Virus record (IMG/VR): IMGVR_UViG_3300033553_000062
Location: 1-39,637 of that record
Reading direction: 5' to 3' (one strand)
Origin: a virus
DNA: 39,637 nucleotides
This document shows positions 6,516-14,196 of the stretch, piece after piece; the first letter of the stretch is position 1; each line of letters starts with the position of its first letter. Below the pieces are notes generated by a model. That model did no database searches. It was not told where the DNA came from and saw nothing but the letters and a program-made list of their open reading frames with translations. The position numbers were made by a program, and so were the translations under genes.

Positions 6516-6857
6516 ATGTCAGAAGAAGAGAACGAGGTGCCGGGATTCATCCTCGGCATGGCCGAGTTCATCCAGCACCAGCAGAAGCAGCACGATCACC
6601 ACGAGATGTCCGTGGACGACGCGCAGCATCGCCTGCAGTCCCTCTTCCATGAGGCTGACAAGGAAAGCCTGGAGGCGATCCAGACACTCATGCGAGTCAT
6701 GATCCACGCCGAGAGTCCGGCCATGCTTGCCGCCTACTACGACGGCATCATCAGCGCCCTTCTGTCCACCAAGCACAACATCTGCGTGGCCTGTGGCAGC
6801 GACCATGACGAGGAACTGGCTGTCGTTGCTGCCGACGAGGAGGGTACAAACCAATGA
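6516..6857 (+). CDS. Hypothetical protein
   Basis: A 113-residue acidic, mostly helical protein starting eight bases after AAGGAG. It contains a His/Gln-rich stretch (QHQQKQHDHHE, residues 20-30) and a CVACGSDHDEE segment near the C-terminus (Cys90, Cys93) that might hold a metal. It is the first gene of a long chain of overlapping genes leading to the SNF2 helicase. No family recognised. Confidence 0.65.
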   Translation: MSEEENEVPGFILGMAEFIQHQQKQHDHHEMSVDDAQHRLQSLFHEADKESLEAIQTLMRVMIHAESPAMLAAYYDGIISALLSTKHNICVACGSDHDEELAVVAADEEGTNQ

Positions 6858-7240
6858 GTGACCACGATCAGATGATCAGCAAGATCAATCGGAAGGCGAA
6901 AGCCAACCATCAGAAGCAACAGGAACTTGCTGAGAACTTCCGCATCGCCCTAGACGCCCAGTCGGCTCTGGCGCAGCGGATGCTCCTGCTGGCCCGCACC
7001 ATCGAGGACGTGCCGCCCGGTACGCCGGTCGCGATGATCCTTGAGGTCGTCATCGAAAAGATCCTCGGCCCGATCGATGACGACGCTTCTGAAGAGCGCC
7101 TGCAGTTCGAGTTGGACTGGCAGCAGTTCGTTGGGGACTCCCTGGAGGAAGCCCACAACGGAGCGCTGGCTCAGATGCGATCATCCCGCAAGCCGAAGTT
7201 GATCGTGCCGAAGCAGAACGGGAAGATCATCAAGCCATGA
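6854..7240 (+). CDS. Hypothetical helical protein
   Basis: A 128-residue protein coupled to the previous gene by ATGA. It is rich in Lys, Gln and Glu; residues 10-50 and 85-110 look helical, possibly coiled-coil. The C-terminus is basic (SSRKPKLIVPKQNGK). Nothing indicates an enzyme. Its position upstream of the helicase gene suggests an accessory role in DNA metabolism, without direct support. Confidence 0.65.
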   Translation: MSDHDQMISKINRKAKANHQKQQELAENFRIALDAQSALAQRMLLLARTIEDVPPGTPVAMILEVVIEKILGPIDDDASEERLQFELDWQQFVGDSLEEAHNGALAQMRSSRKPKLIVPKQNGKIIKP

Positions 7241-7440
7241 GCGACGAACCCGGCTACACCTGGCCTCCCTACGAGGATGACGATCGCCCGAAGGCTCTGC
7301 CGATGACGGATCCGAAGCCCCTGGACCCACCCGTGTGGGTCAAGGTGGTTGTGAGCGCGATCGTGCTCATGATCACTGTGATCCTTGTCATCCTCCTGGC
7401 AGGCACCGTTACACGAGCATGGGAGTGGTCATTCGGATGA
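7237..7440 (+). CDS. Single-pass membrane protein
   Basis: A 67-residue protein with a Pro/Asp-rich N-terminal half and one strong transmembrane helix at residues 34-56 (VWVKVVVSAIVLMITVILVI), so the N-terminus is likely cytoplasmic only if the flanking Lys36 orients it that way. It overlaps both neighbours as ATGA. Function unknown. Confidence 0.65.
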   Translation: MSDEPGYTWPPYEDDDRPKALPMTDPKPLDPPVWVKVVVSAIVLMITVILVILLAGTVTRAWEWSFG

Positions 7441-7634
7441 GAGAAGAATGGGAAGTTATCTCTGTTCGCAGGGACTATTACGAACGAGTGATCCACGTGA
7501 CCCTTCAGTTAGAGGGTGTCATCGTTGCCGGTCAAGTGACCAGTCAGTCCTTTGAGTTACTTCTGGATTCCAAGAAGGATCCGATCCCTCAACTTGGCGA
7601 TCTGTACCGAGTAACAGTGGAGGAGGTGTCATGA
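7437..7634 (+). CDS. Small hypothetical protein
   Basis: A 65-residue protein starting at ATG 7437, which overlaps the preceding stop as ATGA; the longer in-frame reading from 7335 is discarded. The sequence alternates hydrophobic and charged residues (RVIHVTLQLEGVIVAG, LYRVTVEEV), as in a small beta-rich fold. It is coupled to the SNF2 helicase gene by another ATGA. No family recognised. Confidence 0.6.
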   Translation: MREEWEVISVRRDYYERVIHVTLQLEGVIVAGQVTSQSFELLLDSKKDPIPQLGDLYRVTVEEVS

Positions 7635-9142
7635 CCACCGCAACCACAACTGCAACCGAGTCCGGCACCGCTGGGCGGGGACGCAAGTCTCTCAGCAAGA
7701 TCCACGACGACACCAAGTTCTACCCTCATCAGATAGATGGCGTTCGAGAGATGGCCAGGATGAGCAGTTTCCTGCTCTGTGACGAGATGGGCCTGGGCAA
7801 GTCGCTCCAGTCCCTGACAGTGGCTGCCATCGACTTCGAAAAGGGATGGGCCAACCGCGTACTGGTGGTCGCCCCTGCCTCCCTGAAGTGGAACTGGCAG
7901 GACGAGATCATCAAGCACACCGAGTTCTCCTGCCTCGTGCTGGACGGCACGCCAGTCCAACGCAGGAAGCAGTTGGAGGAGTTCACCTCGCAGGGCATCG
8001 ACTTCTTGATCGTGAACTACGAGCAGGTTCTGTCGCACATAGAGGATCTGAACAAGATGCACTTCGACATCACGATCTTCGATGAGGCTCACTACATCAA
8101 GAACTACAAGGCCAAGCGAACCAAGGCGTGCCATCGACTGAACGCGCCACGGTCGTTCCTGTTGACCGGATCCCCGATGCTCAATCAGGTGAACGACCTG
8201 TGGGGACTCTTGCATCAGGTCAACCCTGGCGAGTTCCCCAACTACTGGCGCTTCGTCAATCGCTTCGCCGTGTTCGGTGGCTACAAAGACAAGCAGATCG
8301 TCGGCGTCAAGAACAAGGACGAACTGCAAGACCTCATCGATCACTACATGATCCGACGCCTCAAGAAGGACTGCCTGGATCTGCCTGCCAAGCAGCACAT
8401 CCCGATCCACGTGGACTTCCACCCCACCCAGGCCAAGTATTACAAGCAGGCCGAGGAGGAACTCCTGATCGATCTGCCCGACAGCCCGGACCCGATGGAG
8501 ATCGAGAACGTCCTGTCGAAGATGTTGCGGCTGAAGCAAATCTGCGGGACACCAGCCACCATCGGTGCCGAGGATCACTCCATCAAACTGGACCGTGCCG
8601 TGGAGATGGTCGATGAGATCACCCACGACGAGGGTGACAACCTGGCTGAACCCGTCGTTGTTTGGACCCAGTTCCGCGGCGTGCAGGCAGCCATGGTCGA
8701 CCGACTGGAGAACCCGCCCAAGGGATCCGGTCGTGACCCGATCCGTGCCTTCGTGCTCAACGGCGACACCCCGAAGGATCAGCGCGCCGAGGTCGTCAAG
8801 CAGTGGGCAGTGCACCATGCCGAGGGGCGCCGCGCTGCATTGGTGTCGATGCTGCAGGTCGGTGGCGTGGGTCTGAACATGACCCAGGCCAGCAAGTGCA
8901 TCTTCCTCGACAAGTTGTGGACTCCGAAGATGAACGAGCAGGCCGAGGATCGGATCCACCGAATCGGTGCCGACAAGACCAAACCGATTCAGATCTTTGA
9001 GATCGTCGTGAAGGGTTCAGTCGAGCAGCGCATTGAGACGATCTTGCGGCGCAAGGACAAGTTGTTCAAGACGCTGATCGAAGCCGACAGCGACTGGAAG
9101 CGTGCCCTCGTGGCATCACTAGCAGAAGAGGAAGTTGCATGA
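7631..9142 (+). CDS. SNF2-family DNA helicase/translocase
   Basis: A 503-residue superfamily-2 ATPase. Motif I is DEMGLGKSLQ (residues 51-60), motif II is DEAH (151-154), motif III is LTGSP (178-182). The second RecA-like domain has VVVWTQFRG (342-350), the motif V region VGGVGLNMTQA (410-420) and motif VI QAEDRIHRIG (437-446). DEMGLGK and the Q..DR.HRIG pattern are typical of SNF2 proteins, which use ATP to move on double-stranded DNA and displace bound proteins. Length matches the compact phage type without extra domains. It likely assists replication, recombination or removal of host proteins from DNA. It overlaps both neighbours by four bases. Confidence 0.92.
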   Translation: MTTATTTATESGTAGRGRKSLSKIHDDTKFYPHQIDGVREMARMSSFLLCDEMGLGKSLQSLTVAAIDFEKGWANRVLVVAPASLKWNWQDEIIKHTEFSCLVLDGTPVQRRKQLEEFTSQGIDFLIVNYEQVLSHIEDLNKMHFDITIFDEAHYIKNYKAKRTKACHRLNAPRSFLLTGSPMLNQVNDLWGLLHQVNPGEFPNYWRFVNRFAVFGGYKDKQIVGVKNKDELQDLIDHYMIRRLKKDCLDLPAKQHIPIHVDFHPTQAKYYKQAEEELLIDLPDSPDPMEIENVLSKMLRLKQICGTPATIGAEDHSIKLDRAVEMVDEITHDEGDNLAEPVVVWTQFRGVQAAMVDRLENPPKGSGRDPIRAFVLNGDTPKDQRAEVVKQWAVHHAEGRRAALVSMLQVGGVGLNMTQASKCIFLDKLWTPKMNEQAEDRIHRIGADKTKPIQIFEIVVKGSVEQRIETILRRKDKLFKTLIEADSDWKRALVASLAEEEVA

Positions 9143-9495
9143 ATATGCCAGAGGTCAACTGGACGTACGGATGTCGACTCGTTCGTGTCATAGATGGCGA
9201 TACCGTCGTCATGGACATCGACAACGGCTTCCGCAATCGCGAGCAGCACGCCATCCGACTCGTTGACGTGAACGCACCCGAGATGTTCAGCGGGGACGAC
9301 CGCGAGCACGGCAAGCGGATTCGGCAGATGGTGATCGAGTGGTTCGATCGTCAGCCCGTCACGCAGACGTTCCCGTTCATCATCCAGACCCTGGCCGACC
9401 GTCAGACCTTCAACCGGTACATCGGAACGATCTGGTCCCGTGATACCGGCGAGTCCCTCAACCAGTTCCTTGTCGACGAAGGGTATCAAGCATGA
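9139..9495 (+). CDS. Staphylococcal-nuclease-like (thermonuclease) protein
   Basis: A 118-residue OB-fold nuclease of the SNase family. The signature VIDGDTVVMDID is at residues 17-28. IRLVDVNAPE (39-48) supplies Arg40 and Glu48, matching Arg35 and Glu43 of the staphylococcal enzyme, and Arg93 in NRYIGTIW would match Arg87. The C-terminal helix LNQFLVDEGYQA is also typical. The length is that of the bare domain. There is no signal peptide, so it probably acts in the cell on phage or host nucleic acid. Calcium binding is inferred from Asp21. Confidence 0.87.
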   Translation: MNMPEVNWTYGCRLVRVIDGDTVVMDIDNGFRNREQHAIRLVDVNAPEMFSGDDREHGKRIRQMVIEWFDRQPVTQTFPFIIQTLADRQTFNRYIGTIWSRDTGESLNQFLVDEGYQA

Positions 9496-10472
9496 CAGAG
9501 CACATCCACGGGATCTTCAAGTTCATCGATCCACCGAGCGATACAGCCCTCCAGCAGTGCACCGATGCCATCGACGCCTGCTTCTACCCTTGGGAGAGAT
9601 GCCTGCCCGAGTTGAAGGCTGAGTCCGAGGGCAAGGTGACGGTCCGTTGGGAGGACACCGGCCAGGGCAACACCGGCATGTACTACGGCTCCAAGGATCG
9701 GGTCCAGAACGTCATCCTGCTCAACAACCGCTACTCGGTGACCAACTACGCATTCACCATGCTGCACGAGGCAGGTCACATGGTGGACGACTGCGCCCTG
9801 CGGGACGACCAGCGCCAGGCGCTCCTGGCGAAGTGGCACAAGGATCTCGACGGTCGCTGGGACGGCTACATCCAGAACGGCGAAGAGATCTCTTGGTCCC
9901 ACAACACACCCCACACCCACTCGACCTACCAGAGTGGCTGGCGGGTGTCGGATGCCGACTACTTCCACCGACCCAACGAAGCCTTCGCTGACGCCTTCGT
10001 GGCCTGCTTCGCCCCGAGTATCTTCTCCTACCCCCGCTTCGCTCACTGGAGTAACGACCTCGCCGGGGTGCGTTCGATCGTCCTGAGCCAGCCCGCACCA
10101 CCGCCACCGCCGAAGGTCTGGCCGTTCCCGAACGACTCGATCTACCGGCTGTACCGAGCCACGTTCCTGCGCGAACCGGACCGTGGTGGCTATGACTACT
10201 GGAAGGCCCGCCTCGACACAGGCACGTCGCTCCACACCATCGCCAACGGCTTCACCGGGTCCACCGAGTTCCGGCAGCGGTACGGGGCACTCGACAACCG
10301 GGCCTTCGTCACACTCTTGTATCGCAATGTGATGGAGCGTGCTCCGGATGCCGGTGGCCTGGCTCACTGGGTCGGTGCGCTGGACGGGGGCCAGAGCCGC
10401 GGCCATGTCCTGGTCGGGTTCTCCGAGTCCACCGAGTTGAAGAACAAGATCAACAAGGAACGCATGACGTGA
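9492..10472 (+). CDS. HExxH zinc metallopeptidase with C-terminal DUF4214 domain
   Basis: A 326-residue fusion. Residues 1-195 carry LHEAGH (His92, Glu93, His96) and NEAFADAF (Glu163), consistent with a gluzincin-type zinc peptidase in which Glu163 is the third ligand. A PAPPPPP linker (201-207) follows. Residues 216-320 form a DUF4214-like unit with the repeated pattern YRLYRATFLREPDRGGYDYW and LYRNVMERAPDAGGLAHW. DUF4214 occurs in bacterial surface and secreted proteins. No signal peptide is seen. The gene lies within a DNA-metabolism operon, which is odd for a protein of this make-up. Substrate unknown. Confidence 0.75.
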   Translation: MTEHIHGIFKFIDPPSDTALQQCTDAIDACFYPWERCLPELKAESEGKVTVRWEDTGQGNTGMYYGSKDRVQNVILLNNRYSVTNYAFTMLHEAGHMVDDCALRDDQRQALLAKWHKDLDGRWDGYIQNGEEISWSHNTPHTHSTYQSGWRVSDADYFHRPNEAFADAFVACFAPSIFSYPRFAHWSNDLAGVRSIVLSQPAPPPPPKVWPFPNDSIYRLYRATFLREPDRGGYDYWKARLDTGTSLHTIANGFTGSTEFRQRYGALDNRAFVTLLYRNVMERAPDAGGLAHWVGALDGGQSRGHVLVGFSESTELKNKINKERMT

Positions 10473-10663
10473 TCACCGAGTGGGATTGCTTCCCAGGAGG
10501 CAATAACCAGTTCATCACCGTTCCTGACGGCAAGACGTTGACCTTCGCTACTCTGAAGATCTGTCAGCGGTGCTACGCGCTCGTCGGAGAAGCACAGACC
10601 TACTTCCATGCCGAATGGCACAACGAACTAATCAACATGGGCGCAGAAAGAGAGTATCCATGA
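10469..10663 (+). CDS. Small putative zinc-binding protein
   Basis: A 64-residue protein starting at GTG 10469, overlapping the preceding stop as GTGA. It has one CxxC (CQRC, residues 32-35) and a later HAEWHNE that could complete a zinc site. Function unknown. It is coupled by ATGA to the excisionase-like gene. Confidence 0.55.
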   Translation: MITEWDCFPGGNNQFITVPDGKTLTFATLKICQRCYALVGEAQTYFHAEWHNELINMGAEREYP

Positions 10664-10884
10664 CCGACATCGAGATCAATGACGACGAGATCACCGAGGC
10701 CGAACCAGAGCAGTTGTACCCGTCCCGCAAGGTCGCGACGATGTTCCACGTGACGACCGAGACGATTCGCAACTGGATCAAGGAAGGAAAGATCGAGGGG
10801 GTCAAGCAGGGGAACCGGTGGTACATCCGGCGCTCCGAGATGATTCGCTTCGCCAACGAGGAACATGGCGATCCAGGGTTGTAA
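10660..10884 (+). CDS. Excisionase-like helix-turn-helix protein
   Basis: A 74-residue protein from ATG 10660 (overlap ATGA); the longer frame from 10570 lies inside the previous gene. After an acidic N-terminus, residues 22-70 match the MerR/excisionase HTH type: YPSRKVATMFHVTTETIRNW, then IKEGKIEGVKQGNRWYIRRS. Such proteins bind and bend DNA. It could be the recombination directionality factor for the integrase at 83-898, or a regulator. It ends this section of the operon; the next gene has its own promoter-like signals. Confidence 0.75.
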   Translation: MTDIEINDDEITEAEPEQLYPSRKVATMFHVTTETIRNWIKEGKIEGVKQGNRWYIRRSEMIRFANEEHGDPGL

Positions 10885-10908
10885 CCATCCCTGCCTATGA
10901 GTTACAGT
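10879..10908 (+). promoter_or_regulatory. Probable promoter
   Basis: TTGTAA (10879-10884) and TACAGT (10903-10908) are 18 bases apart and fit a SigA-type promoter with a TANNNT -10. It would start transcription near 10915 for the operon beginning at 10949. Confidence 0.45.
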
Positions 10909-10933
10909 GAAACCTGCCCGACAGCACCCTACA

Positions 10934-10957
10934 TAGGAGGTACTCCCCGTGGGAGTA
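10934..10957 (+). promoter_or_regulatory. Ribosome binding site and start-codon hairpin
   Basis: TAGGAGGT (10934-10941) is a near-perfect Shine-Dalgarno. TACTCCC (10941-10947) and GGGAGTA (10951-10957) form a perfect 7-bp stem with the loop CGT, so the GTG start (10949-10951) lies in the loop and the first stem pair. This could limit initiation until the hairpin opens. Confidence 0.45.
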
Positions 10958-11563
10958 GACGTTACCCATCTCGCTTGGATTGACCTGGAGAGTACCGGGA
11001 CCAACGAGCACGTTGACGACATCGTGGAGATTGCGATGATCGTCACAGACATGAGTCTGCAACCGGTCATGCAGTACACCGAGGTCATCCAGCCCGAACA
11101 CGGCGACTGGTACGACCGGATGCGTTCCATCGATGCCGTGTTCGACATGCACACCAAGAACGGTCTGATCGAAGATCTGCAGTCCGGGGTTGCTCCCGAT
11201 CTGTTCTCGGTTGACCGCGAAATCGTGTCCATCCTCAAGGAGATGGAGATCCGCGAGAAGGCGATCATGCTGGCTGGTTCCGGCGTTGGACACTTCGATG
11301 CTCGCTTCATCCGACACCACATGAAGTACCTCTCGAAGCACCTGGCGTACCCGGTCATCGACGTTGGCGTCATGCGCCGGTTCGTTCGTGACGTGGTGGG
11401 TCGACCGGACATGATCCCCAACGAGGGGGACGGGTCGATCAAGACGCACCGCGCCATGGACGACATCAAACTCCATCTCGAGGAGGCCCGCTACTACCGC
11501 AAGGTTCTGGCTCAGGCCTTCGACGTGGCAGGAGTTCAGGCAATCAGCGGGGAGATGCTGTGA
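10949..11563 (+). CDS. DEDDh 3'-5' exonuclease, oligoribonuclease-like
   Basis: A 204-residue protein of the DnaQ/RNase T superfamily. The metal-binding residues can be placed: Asp12 and Glu14 in WIDLESTG, Asp117 in GHFDARFI, His167 and Asp172 in HRAMDDI. The sequence WIDLEsTG with VEIAMIVTD, and the size near 200 residues, resemble oligoribonuclease (Orn), which degrades 2-5-nucleotide RNA, more than polymerase proofreading subunits. It could recycle nucleotides from degraded host RNA or trim DNA ends. It starts at GTG in a hairpin (see 10934-10957). Confidence 0.85.
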   Translation: MGVDVTHLAWIDLESTGTNEHVDDIVEIAMIVTDMSLQPVMQYTEVIQPEHGDWYDRMRSIDAVFDMHTKNGLIEDLQSGVAPDLFSVDREIVSILKEMEIREKAIMLAGSGVGHFDARFIRHHMKYLSKHLAYPVIDVGVMRRFVRDVVGRPDMIPNEGDGSIKTHRAMDDIKLHLEEARYYRKVLAQAFDVAGVQAISGEML

Positions 11564-11844
11564 TGAGCGGCGAACTGGAGCGACTGGAGATCATCATCGA
11601 TGACGTGCAGAACGCATACGACTCTCACAAGTACATCACTGCTGGTGTGATCGTTTCGGCGGCGCCCAGCACCCCTGCCAACGACCGACGGCTCTACCTC
11701 CGCAACGCCGAGGATCACGAGGAAGATCCCTTCCGACTGGTCCCCACCTCGTTCCTGAAGATGCTCCGCACGAAACTGGCGGCTCAGGAGGAACTGATCG
11801 CCACGGTCAACAAGGCCATAGATGAAGGACGGTTCAAGCCATGA
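11560..11844 (+). CDS. Hypothetical protein
   Basis: A protein of 93 or 94 residues: GTG 11560 and ATG 11563 are adjacent in-frame starts. GTG 11560 gives the usual GTGA overlap with the exonuclease gene. The N-terminal helix ELERLEIIIDDVQNAYDSH and C-terminal helix MLRTKLAAQEELIATVNKA flank a short beta-like middle. No family recognised. Confidence 0.6.
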   Translation: MMSGELERLEIIIDDVQNAYDSHKYITAGVIVSAAPSTPANDRRLYLRNAEDHEEDPFRLVPTSFLKMLRTKLAAQEELIATVNKAIDEGRFKP

Positions 11845-12260
11845 CCTACCTCATCGGACCCAACGAGCGCAGACTGACCGACCTGCCGCCACTGCGGGCT
11901 CTCGTCAGTCGCAAGGCAGCCCTGTCAGCCCACAAACCCGGCGTGTGGCTGATCCGAGCCTGGTGCCCCGGTAACTACTCAAGCCGACCGGATTTCGACA
12001 CCAAGCGTCTCCTCGGTTGGGTTCTGCACTACACGGGTCGCTTCGATCTAACTGGCATCGAGTGGTGGGGCTTCACCTACACCGGCCTCCCGTCATACAT
12101 GGACGGTCGCTACGACTGGTCATCGGGGCTCACCATCCAGCACTACGTGGAGCCCACCGACAAGTTGACCCGTGATGCCCAGGCAGAGGGAAGGGTCGGG
12201 TGTGCCTACGGCAAGCCTGAAACCTTAGAGATCCCCGAGTCAGGAGTGGTGCAGCGATGA
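11841..12260 (+). CDS. Hypothetical protein
   Basis: A 139-residue protein coupled by ATGA on both sides. The middle is rich in Trp, Tyr and Gly (GIEWWGFTYTGLPSYMDGRY). It appears soluble and globular. No catalytic or binding motif is evident. Its position between the exonuclease and sliding clamp genes suggests a nucleic-acid context only. Confidence 0.6.
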   Translation: MTYLIGPNERRLTDLPPLRALVSRKAALSAHKPGVWLIRAWCPGNYSSRPDFDTKRLLGWVLHYTGRFDLTGIEWWGFTYTGLPSYMDGRYDWSSGLTIQHYVEPTDKLTRDAQAEGRVGCAYGKPETLEIPESGVVQR

Positions 12261-12577
12261 CCGCCGTCGCCCTCCCCGACGAGTACGTTCGCTGTCGGGG
12301 CCTCGGTCACCGCTGGGACGACTTCGCCCCCATCGACATGCGGGCACCGCTGTTCGGGCATCGCCTGTCCTACCGTTGCGATCGGTGCCTGACCGAACGG
12401 CATGACCTGATCGCACGCCACTCGGGGGATCTTCTACAGCGAGAGTACCGCTATCCAAAGGACTACGCAGTCTCCAAGGACGAGCGTCCCGACGCCGCCG
12501 AGTTGCGTGCCCGCATTGCTGACATCCGTGAGCGCCGGAAGCGGCGCAAGTCTCAGAAGGCGAAGAAGTCCACATGA
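12257..12577 (+). CDS. Small zinc-ribbon-like basic protein
   Basis: A 106-residue protein with CRGLGH (Cys13, His18) and YRCDRC (Cys41, Cys44), a likely four-ligand zinc site. The C-terminus is a strongly basic helix (RERRKRRKSQKAKK), suggesting nucleic-acid binding. It is coupled by ATGA to the sliding clamp gene and could act with it, but no direct motif (for example a clamp-binding peptide) was identified. Confidence 0.6.
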   Translation: MTAVALPDEYVRCRGLGHRWDDFAPIDMRAPLFGHRLSYRCDRCLTERHDLIARHSGDLLQREYRYPKDYAVSKDERPDAAELRARIADIRERRKRRKSQKAKKST

Positions 12578-13695
12578 CGACCAAGATTACGTTCGACAAC
12601 CCCCAACTGGCTGACGCGCTGTCCAAGGCGGCGCGCATCGCTCCCACCAAGGGAGCTGCCTTCGACAAGGCGGCTGGGTTCCACATGACCGTCACGCCAA
12701 TGGCCAAGAAGCTGACTCTACGGGCCACGAACCTCGATACGAGTTACATCCAGGCTGTTCCTGCGGTGGAAGCCTCCGGAGACGAAGCGATCTGGCGCCT
12801 GCCGTCGGCGCTGCTGTCGTCGCTGGTGATGAACCTGCCGATGTCCGGATCGGACATGCAGACGACCTTCATCGACCGGGGGGATGGCTTCATTCGGGTG
12901 GCGGCAGGATCAGTCAAGGTCCGCTTCAACACACTCCCCGCACACGAGTTCCCGGTCCTGAACGAGTTCGATGGCTCCGCCTTCAAGGAGGCGAACGAGT
13001 TCGCATCGAAGGTGGATCAGGTCGCCTGGGCTTGCGACAAGAAGTCAACACTCCTATCCGGTGTGCACATCGACGGCGACAACCTCGTCGGCTGCAATCA
13101 GCAGATGCTGGCCGTCGTACCGTGCATCACCTCGGTAGAGGAGCCCATCACGGTCCCGCTTCTGACGCTTGCACCGATCCTGAAATCGGCCACCGATGTC
13201 GCCATCGGTTCGGATGGGCGTCGGATGCTGATGACCCTGGACGCCGAGACACAGGCCACCTCCCAGTTGATCGAGGGCAAGTACCCCAACTACACCGGCA
13301 TCATGCGAGACAACTTCGCCGGCTTCTTCAAGGTCCGCAAGCAGGCCTTCAACGACGCCATGGCCCGGATGATGGCAATGTTCCGCAACGAGCGCCTTCC
13401 GACCATGGAAGTGACCTTCGATGGGACCGGCCTCCTAAAGATGATTGTCATCGACATGGACGTGCCGGACACTGGCCGAATGCAGGACGCCATCGACTGC
13501 ATGGATGGGGACTACAGCGAGTCGACCACGCTCCACGTGATCCCCTCGATGCTGAACGATGCGGTCAGCCACAGCCAGTCCGACGTGGTGACGATCCAGT
13601 TCGGCCATGAGGATCCGGAGATGGCCTGGAAGTTGCCCCTGCGTGTCTCGGACGACCGCGGGTACGAGTGCTACATCATGCCGAAGCGGCCATGA
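12574..13695 (+). CDS. dnaN: DNA polymerase III sliding clamp (beta subunit) homologue
   Basis: A 373-residue protein with the length and layout of bacterial beta clamps, three repeated domains of about 120 residues that form a ring on DNA. Recognisable elements are LPSALLSSLVMNLP and VRFNTLPAHEFPVL in domain 1, the TSQLIEGKYPNY loop (equivalent to the clamp's EGRFPDY-type motif) in domain 2, and the C-terminal end YECYIMPKRP, which resembles the family's YxxMPMR-type tail. It should tether polymerase or repair enzymes to DNA. No DNA polymerase gene is present in this window. Confidence 0.9.
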   Translation: MTTKITFDNPQLADALSKAARIAPTKGAAFDKAAGFHMTVTPMAKKLTLRATNLDTSYIQAVPAVEASGDEAIWRLPSALLSSLVMNLPMSGSDMQTTFIDRGDGFIRVAAGSVKVRFNTLPAHEFPVLNEFDGSAFKEANEFASKVDQVAWACDKKSTLLSGVHIDGDNLVGCNQQMLAVVPCITSVEEPITVPLLTLAPILKSATDVAIGSDGRRMLMTLDAETQATSQLIEGKYPNYTGIMRDNFAGFFKVRKQAFNDAMARMMAMFRNERLPTMEVTFDGTGLLKMIVIDMDVPDTGRMQDAIDCMDGDYSESTTLHVIPSMLNDAVSHSQSDVVTIQFGHEDPEMAWKLPLRVSDDRGYECYIMPKRP

Positions 13696-13865
13696 AGGAT
13701 CACGAACGGTGCACGCACGTCGTGCTGACGAAGCAACCGATCGGGTCGGGTGGTCTGGGCTACATGCGTTGCCGCCAGTGGCGGTGGAAGGCTGCCGGGA
13801 CATCGACCTGCTGGGTCCACTCTTCATTCTTTGTCCGACTTCGTATGCTTAAGGTTGCAGAATGA
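13692..13865 (+). CDS. Small Cys/His protein
   Basis: A 57-residue basic protein from ATG 13692 (ATGA overlap with the clamp gene). Cys and His residues (HERCTH, MRCRQW, TSTCWVH) are spaced as in a small zinc-binding fold. It ends with the ATGA overlap of the next gene, so the frame is kept by coupling on both sides. Function unknown. Confidence 0.5.
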   Translation: MKDHERCTHVVLTKQPIGSGGLGYMRCRQWRWKAAGTSTCWVHSSFFVRLRMLKVAE

Positions 13866-14005
13866 TCCCGGCCCTGATCGCCGCGCTGATCGGCGGCACC
13901 CTCTACATTCTACTCATCCTTGATGTTCGCAAGCGTGCCCGCATTCGTAGGCGCCACCAGGGGCTTCACACTCTCCGACGCATCTACAGTCAGAAGGAAC
14001 TATGA
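13862..14005 (+). CDS. Micro membrane protein
   Basis: A 47-residue protein. Residues 2-21 (IPALIAALIGGTLYILLILD) form one transmembrane helix and the rest is a strongly basic cytoplasmic tail (RKRARIRRRH), giving a clear outside-N topology. Both ends overlap neighbours as ATGA, which supports it being real. Function unknown. Confidence 0.65.
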   Translation: MIPALIAALIGGTLYILLILDVRKRARIRRRHQGLHTLRRIYSQKEL

Positions 14006-14196
14006 CAGCCAACCGCGAAGCAGAACGACAGGTCACCCTCACCCTCACGATTCCGGTGTACGGGATCGCAGAGCACGTGGACAAGGCCGTGGAACGAATC
14101 AAGCGAGTGATCGAGTTGTCACTGGGCAAGCGAGCCACCGTTGAGGTTGTCGAGATGCACGTCGACAATCCGGATCAGTTGCAGTTCGATGGGTGA
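14002..14196 (+). CDS. Small hypothetical protein
   Basis: A 64-residue protein with a beta-alpha-beta look: VTLTLTIPVYG, the helix HVDKAVERIKRVIELSLG, then ATVEVVEMHVD. It could be a small ferredoxin-like fold, but no family was recognised. Starts with an ATGA overlap; the next gene overlaps its end by eight bases. Confidence 0.6.
   Translation: MTANREAERQVTLTLTIPVYGIAEHVDKAVERIKRVIELSLGKRATVEVVEMHVDNPDQLQFDG

Noticed and set aside
7589-8959. 456-codon minus-strand open frame opposite the SNF2 helicase
   Set aside because: The plus strand carries all helicase motifs in order; the minus reading has no motif and no start signal.
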